NCBI GenBank assembly: GCA_002730875.1
Contig: PCBI01000012.1
Coordinates: 124,001-188,000, forward strand
Length of the DNA stretch: 64,000 bases
Direction: 5' to 3'
From: Spirochaetaceae bacterium
GTDB lineage: Bacteria; Spirochaetota; Leptospiria; Leptospirales; Leptonemataceae
Shown: in pieces, positions 50,867 through 60,027 of the stretch
Layout: each line of letters begins with the position of its first letter
How positions within the stretch are numbered: the stretch's first letter is position 1
Position numbers and translations under genes: made by a program
Notes under the pieces: model-generated
The model's input: only the letters and a program-made list of their open reading frames with translations
What the model was told of the DNA's origin: nothing
Databases searched by the model: none

Positions 50867-51664
50867 ATGTCAAAGATCTACGAAAAATATAAAGACGAAG
50901 ACGAACAGTCTCTCTGGCAGAGATATCGCAAAGAGGGTCTTCCAGAACTGCGGGACTTCTTCGCCGAGAAGTACGCGCCTCTGGTGAAATACGTGGCGGG
51001 CAAAGTGGCTATTGGCATGCCACAGAACGTGGAATTTGACGATCTGGTAAGCTACGGTTCCTTTGGTCTTCTGGATGCCATCGAGAAATTCGACCCCAAC
51101 CGCGACATCAAGTTCAAGACATACGCTATGACCCGTATTCGGGGCGCCATATTCGATGAGCTACGAAGCATCGACTGGATTCCGCGAAGCATCAGGCAAA
51201 AGGCTCGCCAGGTAGAAGAGATCATTTCTCAGCTGGAGAATAAGCTCGGCCATACTGTAGAAGATGAAGACATCGCCAAAGAGATGGGCATCTCGGTGGA
51301 TGAGCTTCAAAGTCTATTGACGAAGATTTCCGGCACCTCTATTATTTCGCTCAATGACATCTGGTACATGGGCGACGACAACGATGAAGTCTCTTTCATG
51401 GAGACCCTGGAAAGTCCACAGAACCTTAATCCGGACTCGCTCATCGAGAAAGAAGAAATAAAAAGCGTTATCGTAGAAGCCATCAAGACCCTTCCTGACA
51501 AAGAAAAGAAAGTCATTGTCCTCTATTACTACGAAGATCTGACGCTCAAAGAAATTGGCGAAGTTCTGGAAGTTACCGAGTCCAGGATTTCGCAACTTCA
51601 TACCAAGGCTATTATGCGACTCCGCGGAAAGCTGGTTCGCATGAAAAATGCTCTGAAGAAATAA
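50867..51664 (+). CDS. fliA: RNA polymerase sigma factor FliA/WhiG (sigma-28)
   Basis: 265 residues. Region 2 is [18 protein letters not shown] and [18 protein letters not shown], region 3 contains [13 protein letters not shown], and region 4 has the helix-turn-helix [20 protein letters not shown]. The I-P-R-S-I-R segment after region 2 is typical of sigma-28. It directs late flagellar and chemotaxis genes. It is the last gene of the flhF run. No clear sigma-28 promoter could be assigned in this window; flaG at 54981 is a plausible target by function only. FlgM, the usual inhibitor, is not encoded here. Confidence 0.95.
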   Translation: MSKIYEKYKDEDEQSLWQRYRKEGLPELRDFFAEKYAPLVKYVAGKVAIGMPQNVEFDDLVSYGSFGLLDAIEKFDPNRDIKFKTYAMTRIRGAIFDELRSIDWIPRSIRQKARQVEEIISQLENKLGHTVEDEDIAKEMGISVDELQSLLTKISGTSIISLNDIWYMGDDNDEVSFMETLESPQNLNPDSLIEKEEIKSVIVEAIKTLPDKEKKVIVLYYYEDLTLKEIGEVLEVTESRISQLHTKAIMRLRGKLVRMKNALKK

Positions 51665-51857
51665 CGCTCCGAGAATTGGCCTACTATTCCAATCCGACCG
51701 GACCTCGTACCCCCGGAGGCTCTGGCCTCGGATTCCGCCCGGAAACCCTTCGCCTAACGTTCCGTTTTTCCCTGGAAACCAGTTCTGCTCATTCTCTGGC
51801 TTATGGCGAGGGTTTTCCTGGTCCCTGCTTCTCCCTGTCGGCCTGGCTCTCCGCGCT

Positions 51858-53846
51858 CTACGAACTACTGGGGGCCGAGGCAAACCGGGCAATCGTATCC
51901 ATCAGCTGCTTTCTATTAAACGGCTTCTGCAGGTAGCCGTCGAGTATCCCATCTTGAATGTATTTCTCCACCGCCTCATAGTCGTGGGCTGTTACGCCCA
52001 CAAACGGAGGCGCGGATGCACCGGCGCCATTCTTGTAGGTGCTGGCCCAGACAAGTGCGCGATCCCCCTCCAGCTCTACATCAGAAAGTACAAGGTTATA
52101 TCGATTCTGGTTTAAGAGGGCCAGGGCTTCGGCGCCGTTGCGAGCGCGTTGCAATTCGAAAGGTCCTTTGCGTAGCAGGCGGGCCACCAGCATGGCAAGC
52201 AGATCGGAGTCCTCCACGTGAAGGATTCGCAGCGTTTCGGCGCCGGAAAAGGCAATGGGATCGCTGTCGGAATGTATCTGATCCGGTTCCCGTTGGTCGG
52301 ATTCAGACTTGACTTGCGTTTCGCCGGTAGCTGGAAGATGTACCGTGAAGCGAGTGCCTTTAGCGCTTTCGGTTTCCACCGTTATATAACCGCCCGTGGC
52401 GGCGAGTAGCAACTGGGACAGGTACATCCCCAGTCCGGCTCCTTTCTCTCCGTCCGTTCCGCTCCGCGGTTGAACTCGCCTCTCCGGATCCAGAAGCTGA
52501 CGGGCCTCCTTTGCATCCATGCCAATTCCTGTATCTTCAATGTGGATTTGAACTTCGGTGGGGCCTTGTTCCGCGTAGATGTGTACTTTTCCGCTTGCGG
52601 GGGTGAACTTTATCGCATTCATCGCTATATTACGCAGAACTACTTCCAGGGAATCCGGCTCTATGGCCGCCGACATTTTGGGAGGAAGGACCAAATCCAA
52701 CTCTACCTTTTTCTGAATCGCTCTGAGGGATATGTCCTTCTGAACTGTTTTGAGCACGCTGGAAACGTCACAGTGCAATGACAGATGGCCGGAGGGAGTG
52801 GAAGCTCGGGCCCATTCGAGCAGGCGTTGCAGAAGGTCCATGGAATCACGAATGCCGCCGCGAAGCAAGTCCAGTTCTGCGCCCTTCAGGGCTTCCCGAT
52901 TGTGCGACAAATCGTCTAGAAGCGAGTAGCTGGTCGCCAGGGGACCGCGAAGATCATGGCCCAATACAGAAAGAACAATTCGTTGAAATTCCTGCTGCCT
53001 GTAGGCGGTATGATGCGCTTCGCGCAGATCGGATACCATGGAAGCATTTCGCAAAGCCAGTACCACGTATGGGGTCAAGCCCTGTAGGAGCTCTCTGGTG
53101 CTTTCTTTGTAGGGTTCATTTGTAAACCTCTGGAAGAATAGGATAGCCCGTAGTTCGTCGCCTTCTTGCACCGGCACGCAAAGTGACCGATCCTGAAAAT
53201 CTGCCGGCCACCGAAGTTCCGGATCGCTTTCTTCGCGTACGCAGGCGGCCGCCAGACCGGGTGTCCTGTGTGCAAACAATACTTCCCGGGATATACCCCG
53301 GGATTCATCGGCCGAAGAAATGGGCGCGGTGTATAGAGTTCTGATCTCGGGCAAATAGAGTCCCAGTTTCTGCAGGCCAAATGTATGCTTAAGGGATCCG
53401 AATAGATTAACGGTAATGCTGGCCGGCGAGTCGCAACCGATAAGGGACCAGGCAACGTTGCTGAGTATCTGAGCGCTTTGCAATGATGCGCTAATACGGG
53501 CCTTTTCCTGTCGTTCCCGGGCGGCTCGGTGCGCCAGCGCCGCTACATGCGCCAACAGAAAAAGAAGTAAACCAAAGGATACCAGATACGGGGATTGTAG
53601 AAGATTCAGTTCTACCAGAATATCGTGGATTACGAAGAAAGAAAGAGCGATGAACCCTGCGCCAATGAGCAAGGCATTGAGTTTCTGCTCTTGCCGTCCG
53701 AGATAGATCGAACGTGCGGCCACGGCCATAGTGGCGACCAGAAAGGCGTGGTTCAAGGGAACAATATTCGTAAAGAGTAGCGGCGGCAGAAAGATCACTA
53801 TCAGCGCAAAAAAAAACGAAAATTGCCGTGAGTCCACGAAGTGCAA
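51858..53846 (-). CDS. Hybrid histidine kinase with C-terminal receiver, 3' part of a frameshifted 7TMR-DISM kinase
   Basis: 662 codons from a TTG at 53846, but this start is an artefact of a frameshift: the true N-terminus is in the preceding feature. The part seen here begins with the last membrane helices of the 7TM unit, then a GAF-like domain (about 125-270), the H-box L-G-H-D-L-R-G-P-L-A-T at about 295, N-box N-I-A-M-N-A-I-K-F-T, D-T-G-I-G-M and G-A-G-L-G-M-Y-L. After a charged linker comes a receiver domain (H-V-E-D-S-D-L-L, phospho-Asp in V-L-S-D-V-E-L-E, lysine in Y-L-Q-K-P-F). Kinase and receiver both look intact. It is convergent with fliA. Confidence 0.9.
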   Translation of the reverse strand: MHFVDSRQFSFFFALIVIFLPPLLFTNIVPLNHAFLVATMAVAARSIYLGRQEQKLNALLIGAGFIALSFFVIHDILVELNLLQSPYLVSFGLLLFLLAHVAALAHRAARERQEKARISASLQSAQILSNVAWSLIGCDSPASITVNLFGSLKHTFGLQKLGLYLPEIRTLYTAPISSADESRGISREVLFAHRTPGLAAACVREESDPELRWPADFQDRSLCVPVQEGDELRAILFFQRFTNEPYKESTRELLQGLTPYVVLALRNASMVSDLREAHHTAYRQQEFQRIVLSVLGHDLRGPLATSYSLLDDLSHNREALKGAELDLLRGGIRDSMDLLQRLLEWARASTPSGHLSLHCDVSSVLKTVQKDISLRAIQKKVELDLVLPPKMSAAIEPDSLEVVLRNIAMNAIKFTPASGKVHIYAEQGPTEVQIHIEDTGIGMDAKEARQLLDPERRVQPRSGTDGEKGAGLGMYLSQLLLAATGGYITVETESAKGTRFTVHLPATGETQVKSESDQREPDQIHSDSDPIAFSGAETLRILHVEDSDLLAMLVARLLRKGPFELQRARNGAEALALLNQNRYNLVLSDVELEGDRALVWASTYKNGAGASAPPFVGVTAHDYEAVEKYIQDGILDGYLQKPFNRKQLMDTIARFASAPSSS

Positions 53847-54699
53847 ACCGATGCATTGTTCCCGGGAAGAGATGGTTCAGCGAATGCAGAAATGCCGCCG
53901 GCGAAAGTAGAATACCCAGAAATTCCAGACGATAGTAAACGCCAAACGGGAAGTCGGGCATTAAGTGTAGAATGATATGCGAATTGGTACTTATCTGTCG
54001 CAACATGGCAAACAGTGCGAAGAAACCGAAAAATAGCGACGCGCGGTCTTGAGTGTTCAGAAGGAACAACGCGAAAGAAAATCCGGTCGCCAGGAGCAAC
54101 ATACCGGTCATCAAGCTGTCCAGGATTACGGTTCTATGCACATAGTCCTCGATAGACTGTGCCGGGCCTAGCAACGGCGCATTCCACATTCCTCCGGACT
54201 TATCGTGCCCATTGGAGATGTGTAATACCAGCTCAATTACCGGCGCGTCGGGAAGACGAACCATCTGAGGAAGCATGGCGGCCTGTCGTTTCGCTGGATT
54301 CCGGGCAACAGTTCCGTTACGGGCCAGCACTTCGCCATTTACCCATAACTCGTAGGCGGTGCCCTGGAACGGCATATACAACGCCAGGTCCGCTGATAAG
54401 TCTTCCGGGATCTCCAGTATCATTCTATAGGTGGCTACTCCGGTACCCTTCATCCCCCAGGGGGCGGGGTATCGGGTCCACGAATCCGGGATGGTTTGAA
54501 AGGAGCAATGGCCCGGCATTTCCGATGCAAAATCATGTCCTGGCAGCAAAGCATTCGGACAGAAGGCCCATTGGCCGCTCAGGGAAAGGTTCTTTTCAGG
54601 AATCTCCCGAATTTTCAGGGCTCCTTCCACCACGGAGGGCATCCGGGATTCGGAGGCGCATCCGACGAAAACCAGGCATAGGATGACCAATCTCTTCAT
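53491..54699 (-). CDS. 7TMR-DISM sensor, 5' part of the same kinase, interrupted at a T9 run
   Basis: It starts at ATG 54699 with a lipoprotein-like leader (L-C-L-V-F-V-G-C); the frame from 54912 is too long. A periplasmic beta-sandwich domain (7TMR-DISMED type: L-S-L-S-G-Q-W-A-F, Y-E-L-W-V-N-G-E, E-L-V-L-H-I-S-N) is followed by five membrane helices. At the run of nine T (plus-strand A9, 53808-53816) the frame ends in nonsense after about 300 residues; the last hundred codons to 53491 duplicate the kinase region out of frame. Removing one T continues T-A-I-F-V-F-F-A-L-I-V-I-F-L-P-P directly into the kinase feature, giving one protein of about 945 residues. These receptors are thought to sense carbohydrate-like ligands. 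Confidence 0.85.
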   Translation of the reverse strand: MKRLVILCLVFVGCASESRMPSVVEGALKIREIPEKNLSLSGQWAFCPNALLPGHDFASEMPGHCSFQTIPDSWTRYPAPWGMKGTGVATYRMILEIPEDLSADLALYMPFQGTAYELWVNGEVLARNGTVARNPAKRQAAMLPQMVRLPDAPVIELVLHISNGHDKSGGMWNAPLLGPAQSIEDYVHRTVILDSLMTGMLLLATGFSFALFLLNTQDRASLFFGFFALFAMLRQISTNSHIILHLMPDFPFGVYYRLEFLGILLSPAAFLHSLNHLFPGTMHRFALRGLTAIFVFFCADSDLSAAATLYEYCSLEPRLSGRHYGRGRTFDLSRTARAETQCLAHWRRVHRSFFLRNPRYSGRTESSTIPVSGILWFTSFSVGACSGAGAPSRPGTTGKGPY

Positions 54700-54980
54700 T
54701 TGCCCACCAGTCTCCAGCCGAAGCCCATACGGAAAACCATCACGGATCGGGTAAACGTCAACGCAAAGCAGCGCTACGTAATGATTTTTGCGCCGGAATT
54801 GGCCCTCAAGCCGGGGCTTCATTCCGGTGGCAAGCATGGGGCAAAGCGCCGGAATCGGCCAAATCCGGCGCCAGGCAGTGGATAGGACGGAAAAACCTGT
54901 CAATATTTGCACAGTAAACTATTGCCCAGGCATTAAGTCCGAACCAACCTTTGCCGAAGCCTATTAATGAGGTACAACCT

Positions 54981-55346
54981 ATGGAAACCATACAGGTAAA
55001 CGGTACGCACCAGAATTCGGCTCCGGCCAGACAGCAGATGCTTCAGGCGTCCAGGGCCGAGTTGGCTCGTAAACTGCAGGACGGCAGGCATCAGGATGTG
55101 GCGGATACCCCGGAGAACCGGCAGAATGTGCAGAAGGCCATTGACGCTCTGGACATGTTCTCCAGCGACAAGAATACCAACACTCGATTTCAGTATAGTG
55201 TACACGATGAGACTGGCACCATTCAGGTGAAACTGTACAATTACTTAACAGGTGAGGTAGTTCAAGAGATCCCGTCATCCAAACTTCTGGAGTTCGCTTC
55301 TCATATGCAGGAACTATCTGGTCTATTGCTGAACGAACAGGCTTGA
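54981..55346 (+). CDS. flaG: FlaG-family flagellar protein
   Basis: 121 residues from ATG 54981 with GAGG about 9 bases upstream; the open frame from 54951 is not needed. The N-terminal half is polar and disordered. The C-terminal half carries the FlaG signature: Y-S-V-H-D-E-T-G-T-I-Q-V-K-L-Y-N, T-G-E-V-V-Q-E-I-P and L-L-E-F-A-S-H-M-Q-E-L-S-G-L-L-L. FlaG proteins influence flagellar filament length or assembly; in spirochaetes the filament is periplasmic. A terminator follows directly, so it is probably a one-gene transcript. Confidence 0.9.
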   Translation: METIQVNGTHQNSAPARQQMLQASRAELARKLQDGRHQDVADTPENRQNVQKAIDALDMFSSDKNTNTRFQYSVHDETGTIQVKLYNYLTGEVVQEIPSSKLLEFASHMQELSGLLLNEQA

Positions 55347-55350
55347 TCCC

Positions 55351-55386
55351 GAGCCCTGCGGGGCTCCGGGCTCTGGCTTCTTTTTT
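55351..55386 (+). terminator. Rho-independent terminator after flaG
   Basis: GAGCCC (55351-55356) can pair with GGGCTC at 55361-55366 or at 55368-55373, followed by CTTCTTTTTT (T-run ends at 55386). It starts 5 bases after the flaG stop codon. Confidence 0.8.
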
Positions 55387-55441
55387 CCAGTAGGCTCGGT
55401 TTTTGTTTGCCAGGCTGTGATTTTGCTGTCACAATCCCTGG

Positions 55442-56419
55442 ATGCGCATAAGTGTAATAATCCCTACCTTGAACGAGCAGGAGGATCTCCCGATTCTCCT
55501 GGAATCTCTAAGCAAACAAAGTTGCCGCGATTTCGAGGTGATTGTGGCCGATGCCGGCTCCAAAGACGCCACGGTCAAGATTGCTCGCAAATACAAAGCC
55601 CGGGTAGTGCCCGGCGGTATGCCCGGAGTGGGCCGCAACCGGGGGGCGGAAGCTGCCAATGGAGAATATCTCTTCTTTCTGGACGCTGACGTTCGTTTAC
55701 CGCCGGATTTCCTTGAAAAGGCGGCGGATGAGATGGATAGCCGTTACCTGGATCTGGCAACCTGCGAATTTCACCCCGATTCAGATCTCAAACTGGACGA
55801 TATAATGTTTCGTTTCGCGAACCTTTCCGTGAAGCTTAACCAGGACATGAATCCCCGGGCCGCCGGCTTCTGCATTTTTATTACTCGACGTTTGTTTCGC
55901 AGGGTAGGGGGCTTTGATGAGAGCTTAAAGCTGGCCGAAGACCATGACCTGGTACAGAGGGCTTCCGAGTTTCGCCCGCTGCGGGTTCTGCGAAATACCT
56001 TCTTGAAGGTTAGTATTCGCAGACTGGAAAAGGAAGGTCGCTTCTCGTTGATTCAGAAGTACTTCAAAGTGGAAATGCATCTGCTCTTCAAAGGGAATGT
56101 CAAAGAGGATATCGTCGACTACGAATTTGGCAATTTCTCGGAGAAGTCTGACAATAACAAATGGGTGGACGATCTGGAAAAGAAGATCATTCAGATGGAA
56201 AAAGCCTATGGAAAGTTATCCGCTCCTTCCGATCAGCCGGGTAAAGCGGGCAGTGGCGCTACCAAAGAAAAGAACGATCTGTTCGAAACATTGAAAGCGG
56301 GTATTGGAACACTGGTGGACGTAATCACAAAATCTCCTGAAGACAGCGTGGCTGCGGAAAAGGCAAAAGAAGCGAAAGGCGAAGGCGGCAAGGGCAAGAG
56401 TAAGCAAGGGAAGGGCTGA
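55442..56419 (+). CDS. Family 2 glycosyltransferase
   Basis: 325 residues. The GT-A fold is clear: S-V-I-I-P-T-L-N-E-Q-E-D-L at the N-terminus, A-D-A-G-S-K-D-A-T, then L-D-A-D-V-R-L, the metal-binding D-x-D equivalent, and V-G-G-F-D-E-S-L-K-L-A-E-D-H-D-L, the acceptor-side E-D. After the catalytic domain (about 1-225) there is a hydrophilic extension: an acidic segment (E-D-I-V-D-Y-E-F-G-N-F), a coiled-coil-like part and a lysine/glutamate/glycine-rich tail. No membrane helices are evident. Sugar donor and acceptor are unknown; glycans of the envelope are a likely destination. It is convergent with the hydrolase gene, only 1 bp apart. Confidence 0.9.
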   Translation: MRISVIIPTLNEQEDLPILLESLSKQSCRDFEVIVADAGSKDATVKIARKYKARVVPGGMPGVGRNRGAEAANGEYLFFLDADVRLPPDFLEKAADEMDSRYLDLATCEFHPDSDLKLDDIMFRFANLSVKLNQDMNPRAAGFCIFITRRLFRRVGGFDESLKLAEDHDLVQRASEFRPLRVLRNTFLKVSIRRLEKEGRFSLIQKYFKVEMHLLFKGNVKEDIVDYEFGNFSEKSDNNKWVDDLEKKIIQMEKAYGKLSAPSDQPGKAGSGATKEKNDLFETLKAGIGTLVDVITKSPEDSVAAEKAKEAKGEGGKGKSKQGKG

Positions 56420-56420
56420 T

Positions 56421-57536
56421 CTAGTTGCCCAGAAATTCTTTCAACGCCCTTACCATCTGCGTCCGGCCCGGTTCTTCGTAAGGTAGATGACCGGCCCCTT
56501 GCAGAACCACCAATCGCTTTTTCTCCGGGATCCGATCATAGAATTCTTTGCTCATTTCCAGGGGCGTCCAGGGATCCAGTCCGGGATGGATCATCAAAAC
56601 CGGGCATACCCGAAATTCTTCGGGCTCCAGGGCGGGTGCATAGTTCATAAAAGTGCGTAGAAAAAGGAGGCTAACCCATCCTCCGCCGGCATGGGGGTCA
56701 GTGGCGAAGACCTCGGAAAATGCCGGGTCGTTTGTGATCAGCTCCATTTTGCTAAGGCTGGCAATAGGAAGGTAGACTCCGTCCGTGAACCAACGAAATA
56801 GCGATCCCAGTGGTACGCCGACCCGGCTTAGAAATAGATTCGCGCTTACGGCATCTCTTACGTCAGTCCTGCGCACATCTGCGAAAGTGGTAGCGATTAA
56901 GCCGTCGGCCTGTCCGTTCATGGCCACTGCTTGATAAGCCAGCATCCCGCCAATGCTCAGACCGAACACGTAAAGTCTCTGACCCGGTCGTCTTTCTTTG
57001 TCCATCAAATGGCTTGTTAGCTCCACCCATAGGCCGTAATTCAGTTCGGTTTCGGGGTTCGGCACGGTGAGTCCGTAGCCCGGCATGTCGGGGGCCACCA
57101 CCGTGCAGCCCAATTCATATACCAGGACAGCCACAGGTCCCAGAATGCGCCCGTTGCCGCCGCCTCCGTGAAGTAGGATCACCTTACAGGCGCTGGAATC
57201 TTCGCCGTAACGATCCAGGTGCACTTTGTGACCGTTCCACTGCCAGTATTCTTCGCGAGGCAGGTTTTCGGCGGTAAACCGCATGCTTTCTGGTAGAAAG
57301 CGCTGATATCTATGCCAATGTTCGGTGTTTAGATAGGAATCCCCGCGATGCGGCGGGTTCGAATAGCATCCGGCCAGAATAAGAAAGCCAAGTGTCCAAA
57401 GGATAGTTTTTGGCGCTCTCCGAATAATTCGCGAAAACACAGAGCGACTATTCCGGGCTCCTGGAATTGATGTTGGCTCCGGGTCGCTCAAACGACCTGG
57501 CTTTCGTTCCGGTTTTATGGCTGAATTCATAATCAT
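56421..57536 (-). CDS. Lipid-anchored alpha/beta hydrolase
   Basis: 371 residues. A basic N-terminal region of about 45 residues precedes a leader ending L-G-F-L-I-L-A-G-C, so the start may be one of several ATGs (57536 or 57530). Hydrolase motifs: oxyanion segment I-L-L-H-G-G-G-G-N-G, nucleophile elbow F-G-L-S-I-G-G, acid region M-I-H-P-G-L-D-P-W and histidine in G-A-G-H-L-P-Y. The serine-aspartate-histidine triad is complete. Substrate unknown; small esters or lactones are typical. It is divergent from a TetR regulator, and a perfect 22-bp palindrome lies between them, so that regulator probably controls it. Confidence 0.88.
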   Translation of the reverse strand: MIMNSAIKPERKPGRLSDPEPTSIPGARNSRSVFSRIIRRAPKTILWTLGFLILAGCYSNPPHRGDSYLNTEHWHRYQRFLPESMRFTAENLPREEYWQWNGHKVHLDRYGEDSSACKVILLHGGGGNGRILGPVAVLVYELGCTVVAPDMPGYGLTVPNPETELNYGLWVELTSHLMDKERRPGQRLYVFGLSIGGMLAYQAVAMNGQADGLIATTFADVRRTDVRDAVSANLFLSRVGVPLGSLFRWFTDGVYLPIASLSKMELITNDPAFSEVFATDPHAGGGWVSLLFLRTFMNYAPALEPEEFRVCPVLMIHPGLDPWTPLEMSKEFYDRIPEKKRLVVLQGAGHLPYEEPGRTQMVRALKEFLGN

Positions 57537-57660
57537 TCCCTTGCCTGTTTTACACTTGCGAAGTTAGTCCAGTCGCTCTGAATTAAGCGCCAGCTCTGGT
57601 TCTTGAAGAAGGCAAGTGCCACGATAATGGAAAGAGAAAAAGTGGACGCTTTGCTCCCTG

Positions 57661-57682
57661 CGGGTTTACATATGTAAACCCG
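57661..57682. promoter_or_regulatory. Perfect 22-bp palindrome, probable TetR operator
   Basis: CGGGTTTACAT followed directly by its exact reverse complement ATGTAAACCCG. It is 16 bp before the TetR start codon at 57699 and about 125 bp before the divergent hydrolase start, the expected place for a shared operator. Repressor binding is inferred. Confidence 0.8.
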
Positions 57683-57698
57683 GAACTGGAAAAAGATC

Positions 57699-58268
57699 TT
57701 GAGTCGAATTGAGAAAACCTACCGCCAGGTCATAGATGCTTTTCTGGAACTGATGGTAAGTCAACCGTACGGCCGGATTTCCGTGGACTCCATATCCCGC
57801 GCAGCGGGTATTTCCCGGGTTACATTCTATAAATACTTCGCAGATAAAGAAGACTTGCTCTGGAAGTGCTTTGAGCATGTGTATCTGGATGTGAGCCAGC
57901 AAGTGGAGCGAGTGGATCCGGTGACGCTGCTTTCGGACGGCAAACCGCTGACCTACTATGTTTTTGAGAATATCCGCCAGAATCGAGATTTCTACGAAAA
58001 TCTATTTCTGGGAGATATGCCTTACGATTTTCAATGCAGGCTTCTGGATCACATCAGCCGGGAATCCTTTAGAACCCATGAGCTGATTCGTAGCCATTAT
58101 GCAGGTGAAGTGGATTATGTTCGCATCAATGAATTTCTTGCCGGAGCGCTTTTCAACCTGATTCGCACACTCTTGCGCGATGGGGATTGGGACTCGCTGG
58201 AAATGGCTGAATTCTTCACCGCTCTCGTGGCTCCCGGACTCATGCAGATGTGCAACCCCGGAAAATGA
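57699..58268 (+). CDS. TetR-family transcriptional regulator
   Basis: 189 residues from a TTG at 57699; no ATG is in place and the helix-turn-helix begins at about residue 26, as is normal. The DNA-binding part is I-S-V-D-S-I-S-R-A-A-G-I-S-R-V-T-F-Y-K-Y-F-A-D-K-E-D-L, close to the TetR consensus. The C-terminal domain is helical and has a TetR_C_7-like pattern (F-L-A-G-A-L-F-N-L-I). It should bind the palindrome immediately upstream and so repress itself and the divergent hydrolase gene until an effector binds. The effector is unknown. Confidence 0.92.
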   Translation: MSRIEKTYRQVIDAFLELMVSQPYGRISVDSISRAAGISRVTFYKYFADKEDLLWKCFEHVYLDVSQQVERVDPVTLLSDGKPLTYYVFENIRQNRDFYENLFLGDMPYDFQCRLLDHISRESFRTHELIRSHYAGEVDYVRINEFLAGALFNLIRTLLRDGDWDSLEMAEFFTALVAPGLMQMCNPGK

Positions 58269-58433
58269 TCCGAATCACACTCGGTAGTAACTTTGGGCCG
58301 GGGAAGATGGGCGACAGGAAGACTCCAGAAAAAGCTAAGCTGGGACAGTGTTAACGTCCGCGTGAGCGTCTGGTAGCGCGAAAATAGCAGGCATTTATTT
58401 GTGGGCTACCGCCAACTTCTGGCGGCACAGGCC

Positions 58434-59786
58434 TCAACTTTGCAGGAAGTCCCGGTACCAGAGTCCGCTATCCTTTATTGTACGTTTTTGTGTTTCGAAA
58501 TCAACGTGTACTATCCCAAAAGTCTTATCGTAGCCCTCTTTCCATTCCAGATTATCCAGAAGGCTCCAGACGAAGTACCCTTTCAGGTTTACGCCCTCGC
58601 GCCTGGCTTTGAGGCACTGTTGCAAATATTCCTGTATGTATCTCTTGCGGCGCTCGTCGTGAATATGACCGTCCCTTTCTACTTTGTCCGTGTATGCCGC
58701 GCCATTTTCGGTAATGTACAGGGCAGGTATCTCCGGGTATTCGCCAAACTTCTTCAGAATCTGATAGATACCGGCAGGGTGCACCTCCCAGCCCATGCTG
58801 GTGATTTCCACATCCTTTAGCGGCTTGTGCTCCCAGAATTTCAGGTAAGGCATCCACCAGGCCGATCGCACGGTCTTTCGGGAGTAATGGTTGATGCCCA
58901 GAAAATCGAACGGATACTGCACCATGTCCATATCGTCCGGATGGATGATGGGCTCCATCTTTCGCAGAAACGGCAGATCCTGAAACGGGTAGCCTCGTCC
59001 TACAATGGGGTCCACATAGAGTCTGTTAAAGAATGCGTCGTGTCTTCGCAAAGCGGCCAGGTGCCGCGGCGCGTTGGAGGCGGCTTCACCCGCAAGGGTT
59101 GAAATGGTAGTGCCTATCTTGATGTCCGATCGTGCGGCAGCCATTGCCCGGGCCGCTTTGCCCTGGGCCAGCATGGTTAAGTGCGAAGAGCGCGCAAATT
59201 TTGCCGGGCCCCGTTTCTGCGGAGGGAAGTATCCGATTCCGTAACCCAGAAGCAAGAAAACGAAAGGTTCGTTCAGAATGATCCAGTTCTTAACCCGATC
59301 GCCCAGAGTATCTACCATAAGTCGGGCATAGCCGGAGAAGTGGTCGGCTATGTCTCTGTTTAGCCAGCCGCCCTGGCGTTCCAATTCCAGCGGCAAGTCC
59401 CAGTGAAACAGCGTTACGAATGGCTCAATTCCGTTATTTAGAAGTTCGTCCACCAGACGTTTGTAGAAATCCAGACCAGGCTGATTCAAGCCGCCGGCTA
59501 CGCTGCCATTCGGCAAGACCCTGGGCCAGCTAACAGAGAATCGATAGGCTTTGAGCCCCAGACTTTTCATCAATGCAACGTCTTCTTTCATGCGATTGTA
59601 ATGATCGCAGGCCACATTTCCCGTTTGCTTTTTTCGGATCTTGCCCCTGGCGGCAAAATCATCCCAGATGGACGGGCCCTTGCCGTCCGCATCGTGGGCT
59701 CCTTCTATCTGATAGGCTGCGGTGGCGGCTCCCCAGGTGAATTCGCCAAAATCGGAAGCTTTGAAAGACGCTACGCTCGGGCTCAT
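58434..59786 (-). CDS. Family GH1 beta-glucosidase
   Basis: 450 residues from ATG 59786 (M-S-P-S-V-A-S-F); the longer frame to 59906 does not match the family. It is a TIM barrel with the two catalytic glutamates in the expected motifs: acid/base in I-I-L-N-E-P at about residue 165 and nucleophile in Y-I-T-E-N-G at about 355. The GH1 start F-T-W-G-A-A-T-A-A-Y-Q-I-E-G-A and W-S-L-L-D-N-L-E-W near the end are present. No signal peptide, so it is cytoplasmic and would act on imported beta-glycosides. No sugar transporter or regulator is adjacent. Confidence 0.95.
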   Translation of the reverse strand: MSPSVASFKASDFGEFTWGAATAAYQIEGAHDADGKGPSIWDDFAARGKIRKKQTGNVACDHYNRMKEDVALMKSLGLKAYRFSVSWPRVLPNGSVAGGLNQPGLDFYKRLVDELLNNGIEPFVTLFHWDLPLELERQGGWLNRDIADHFSGYARLMVDTLGDRVKNWIILNEPFVFLLLGYGIGYFPPQKRGPAKFARSSHLTMLAQGKAARAMAAARSDIKIGTTISTLAGEAASNAPRHLAALRRHDAFFNRLYVDPIVGRGYPFQDLPFLRKMEPIIHPDDMDMVQYPFDFLGINHYSRKTVRSAWWMPYLKFWEHKPLKDVEITSMGWEVHPAGIYQILKKFGEYPEIPALYITENGAAYTDKVERDGHIHDERRKRYIQEYLQQCLKARREGVNLKGYFVWSLLDNLEWKEGYDKTFGIVHVDFETQKRTIKDSGLWYRDFLQS

Positions 59787-60027
59787 GAGCCTTTTTGGTC
59801 CGAAGGGCCCAGGATGGCAATCGGTTCGGAGCCCGAGCCGCCGAACCGCCATGTTTTTGCGGGAAACCCAAAAAGTGGTCCGGCCAGAAGGAAGGCCAGT
59901 GGCCACGCCCCCGGAGTTGGAAAAGCAAATTCCGGGGCCGCAGCATCCGCAGAAATATTGATTTCGAGTCCTGCAAAGTGGTTGAGTCCGACTCCACCTG
60001 ACTCCAAAATTGGCGGGCTACAACTCC

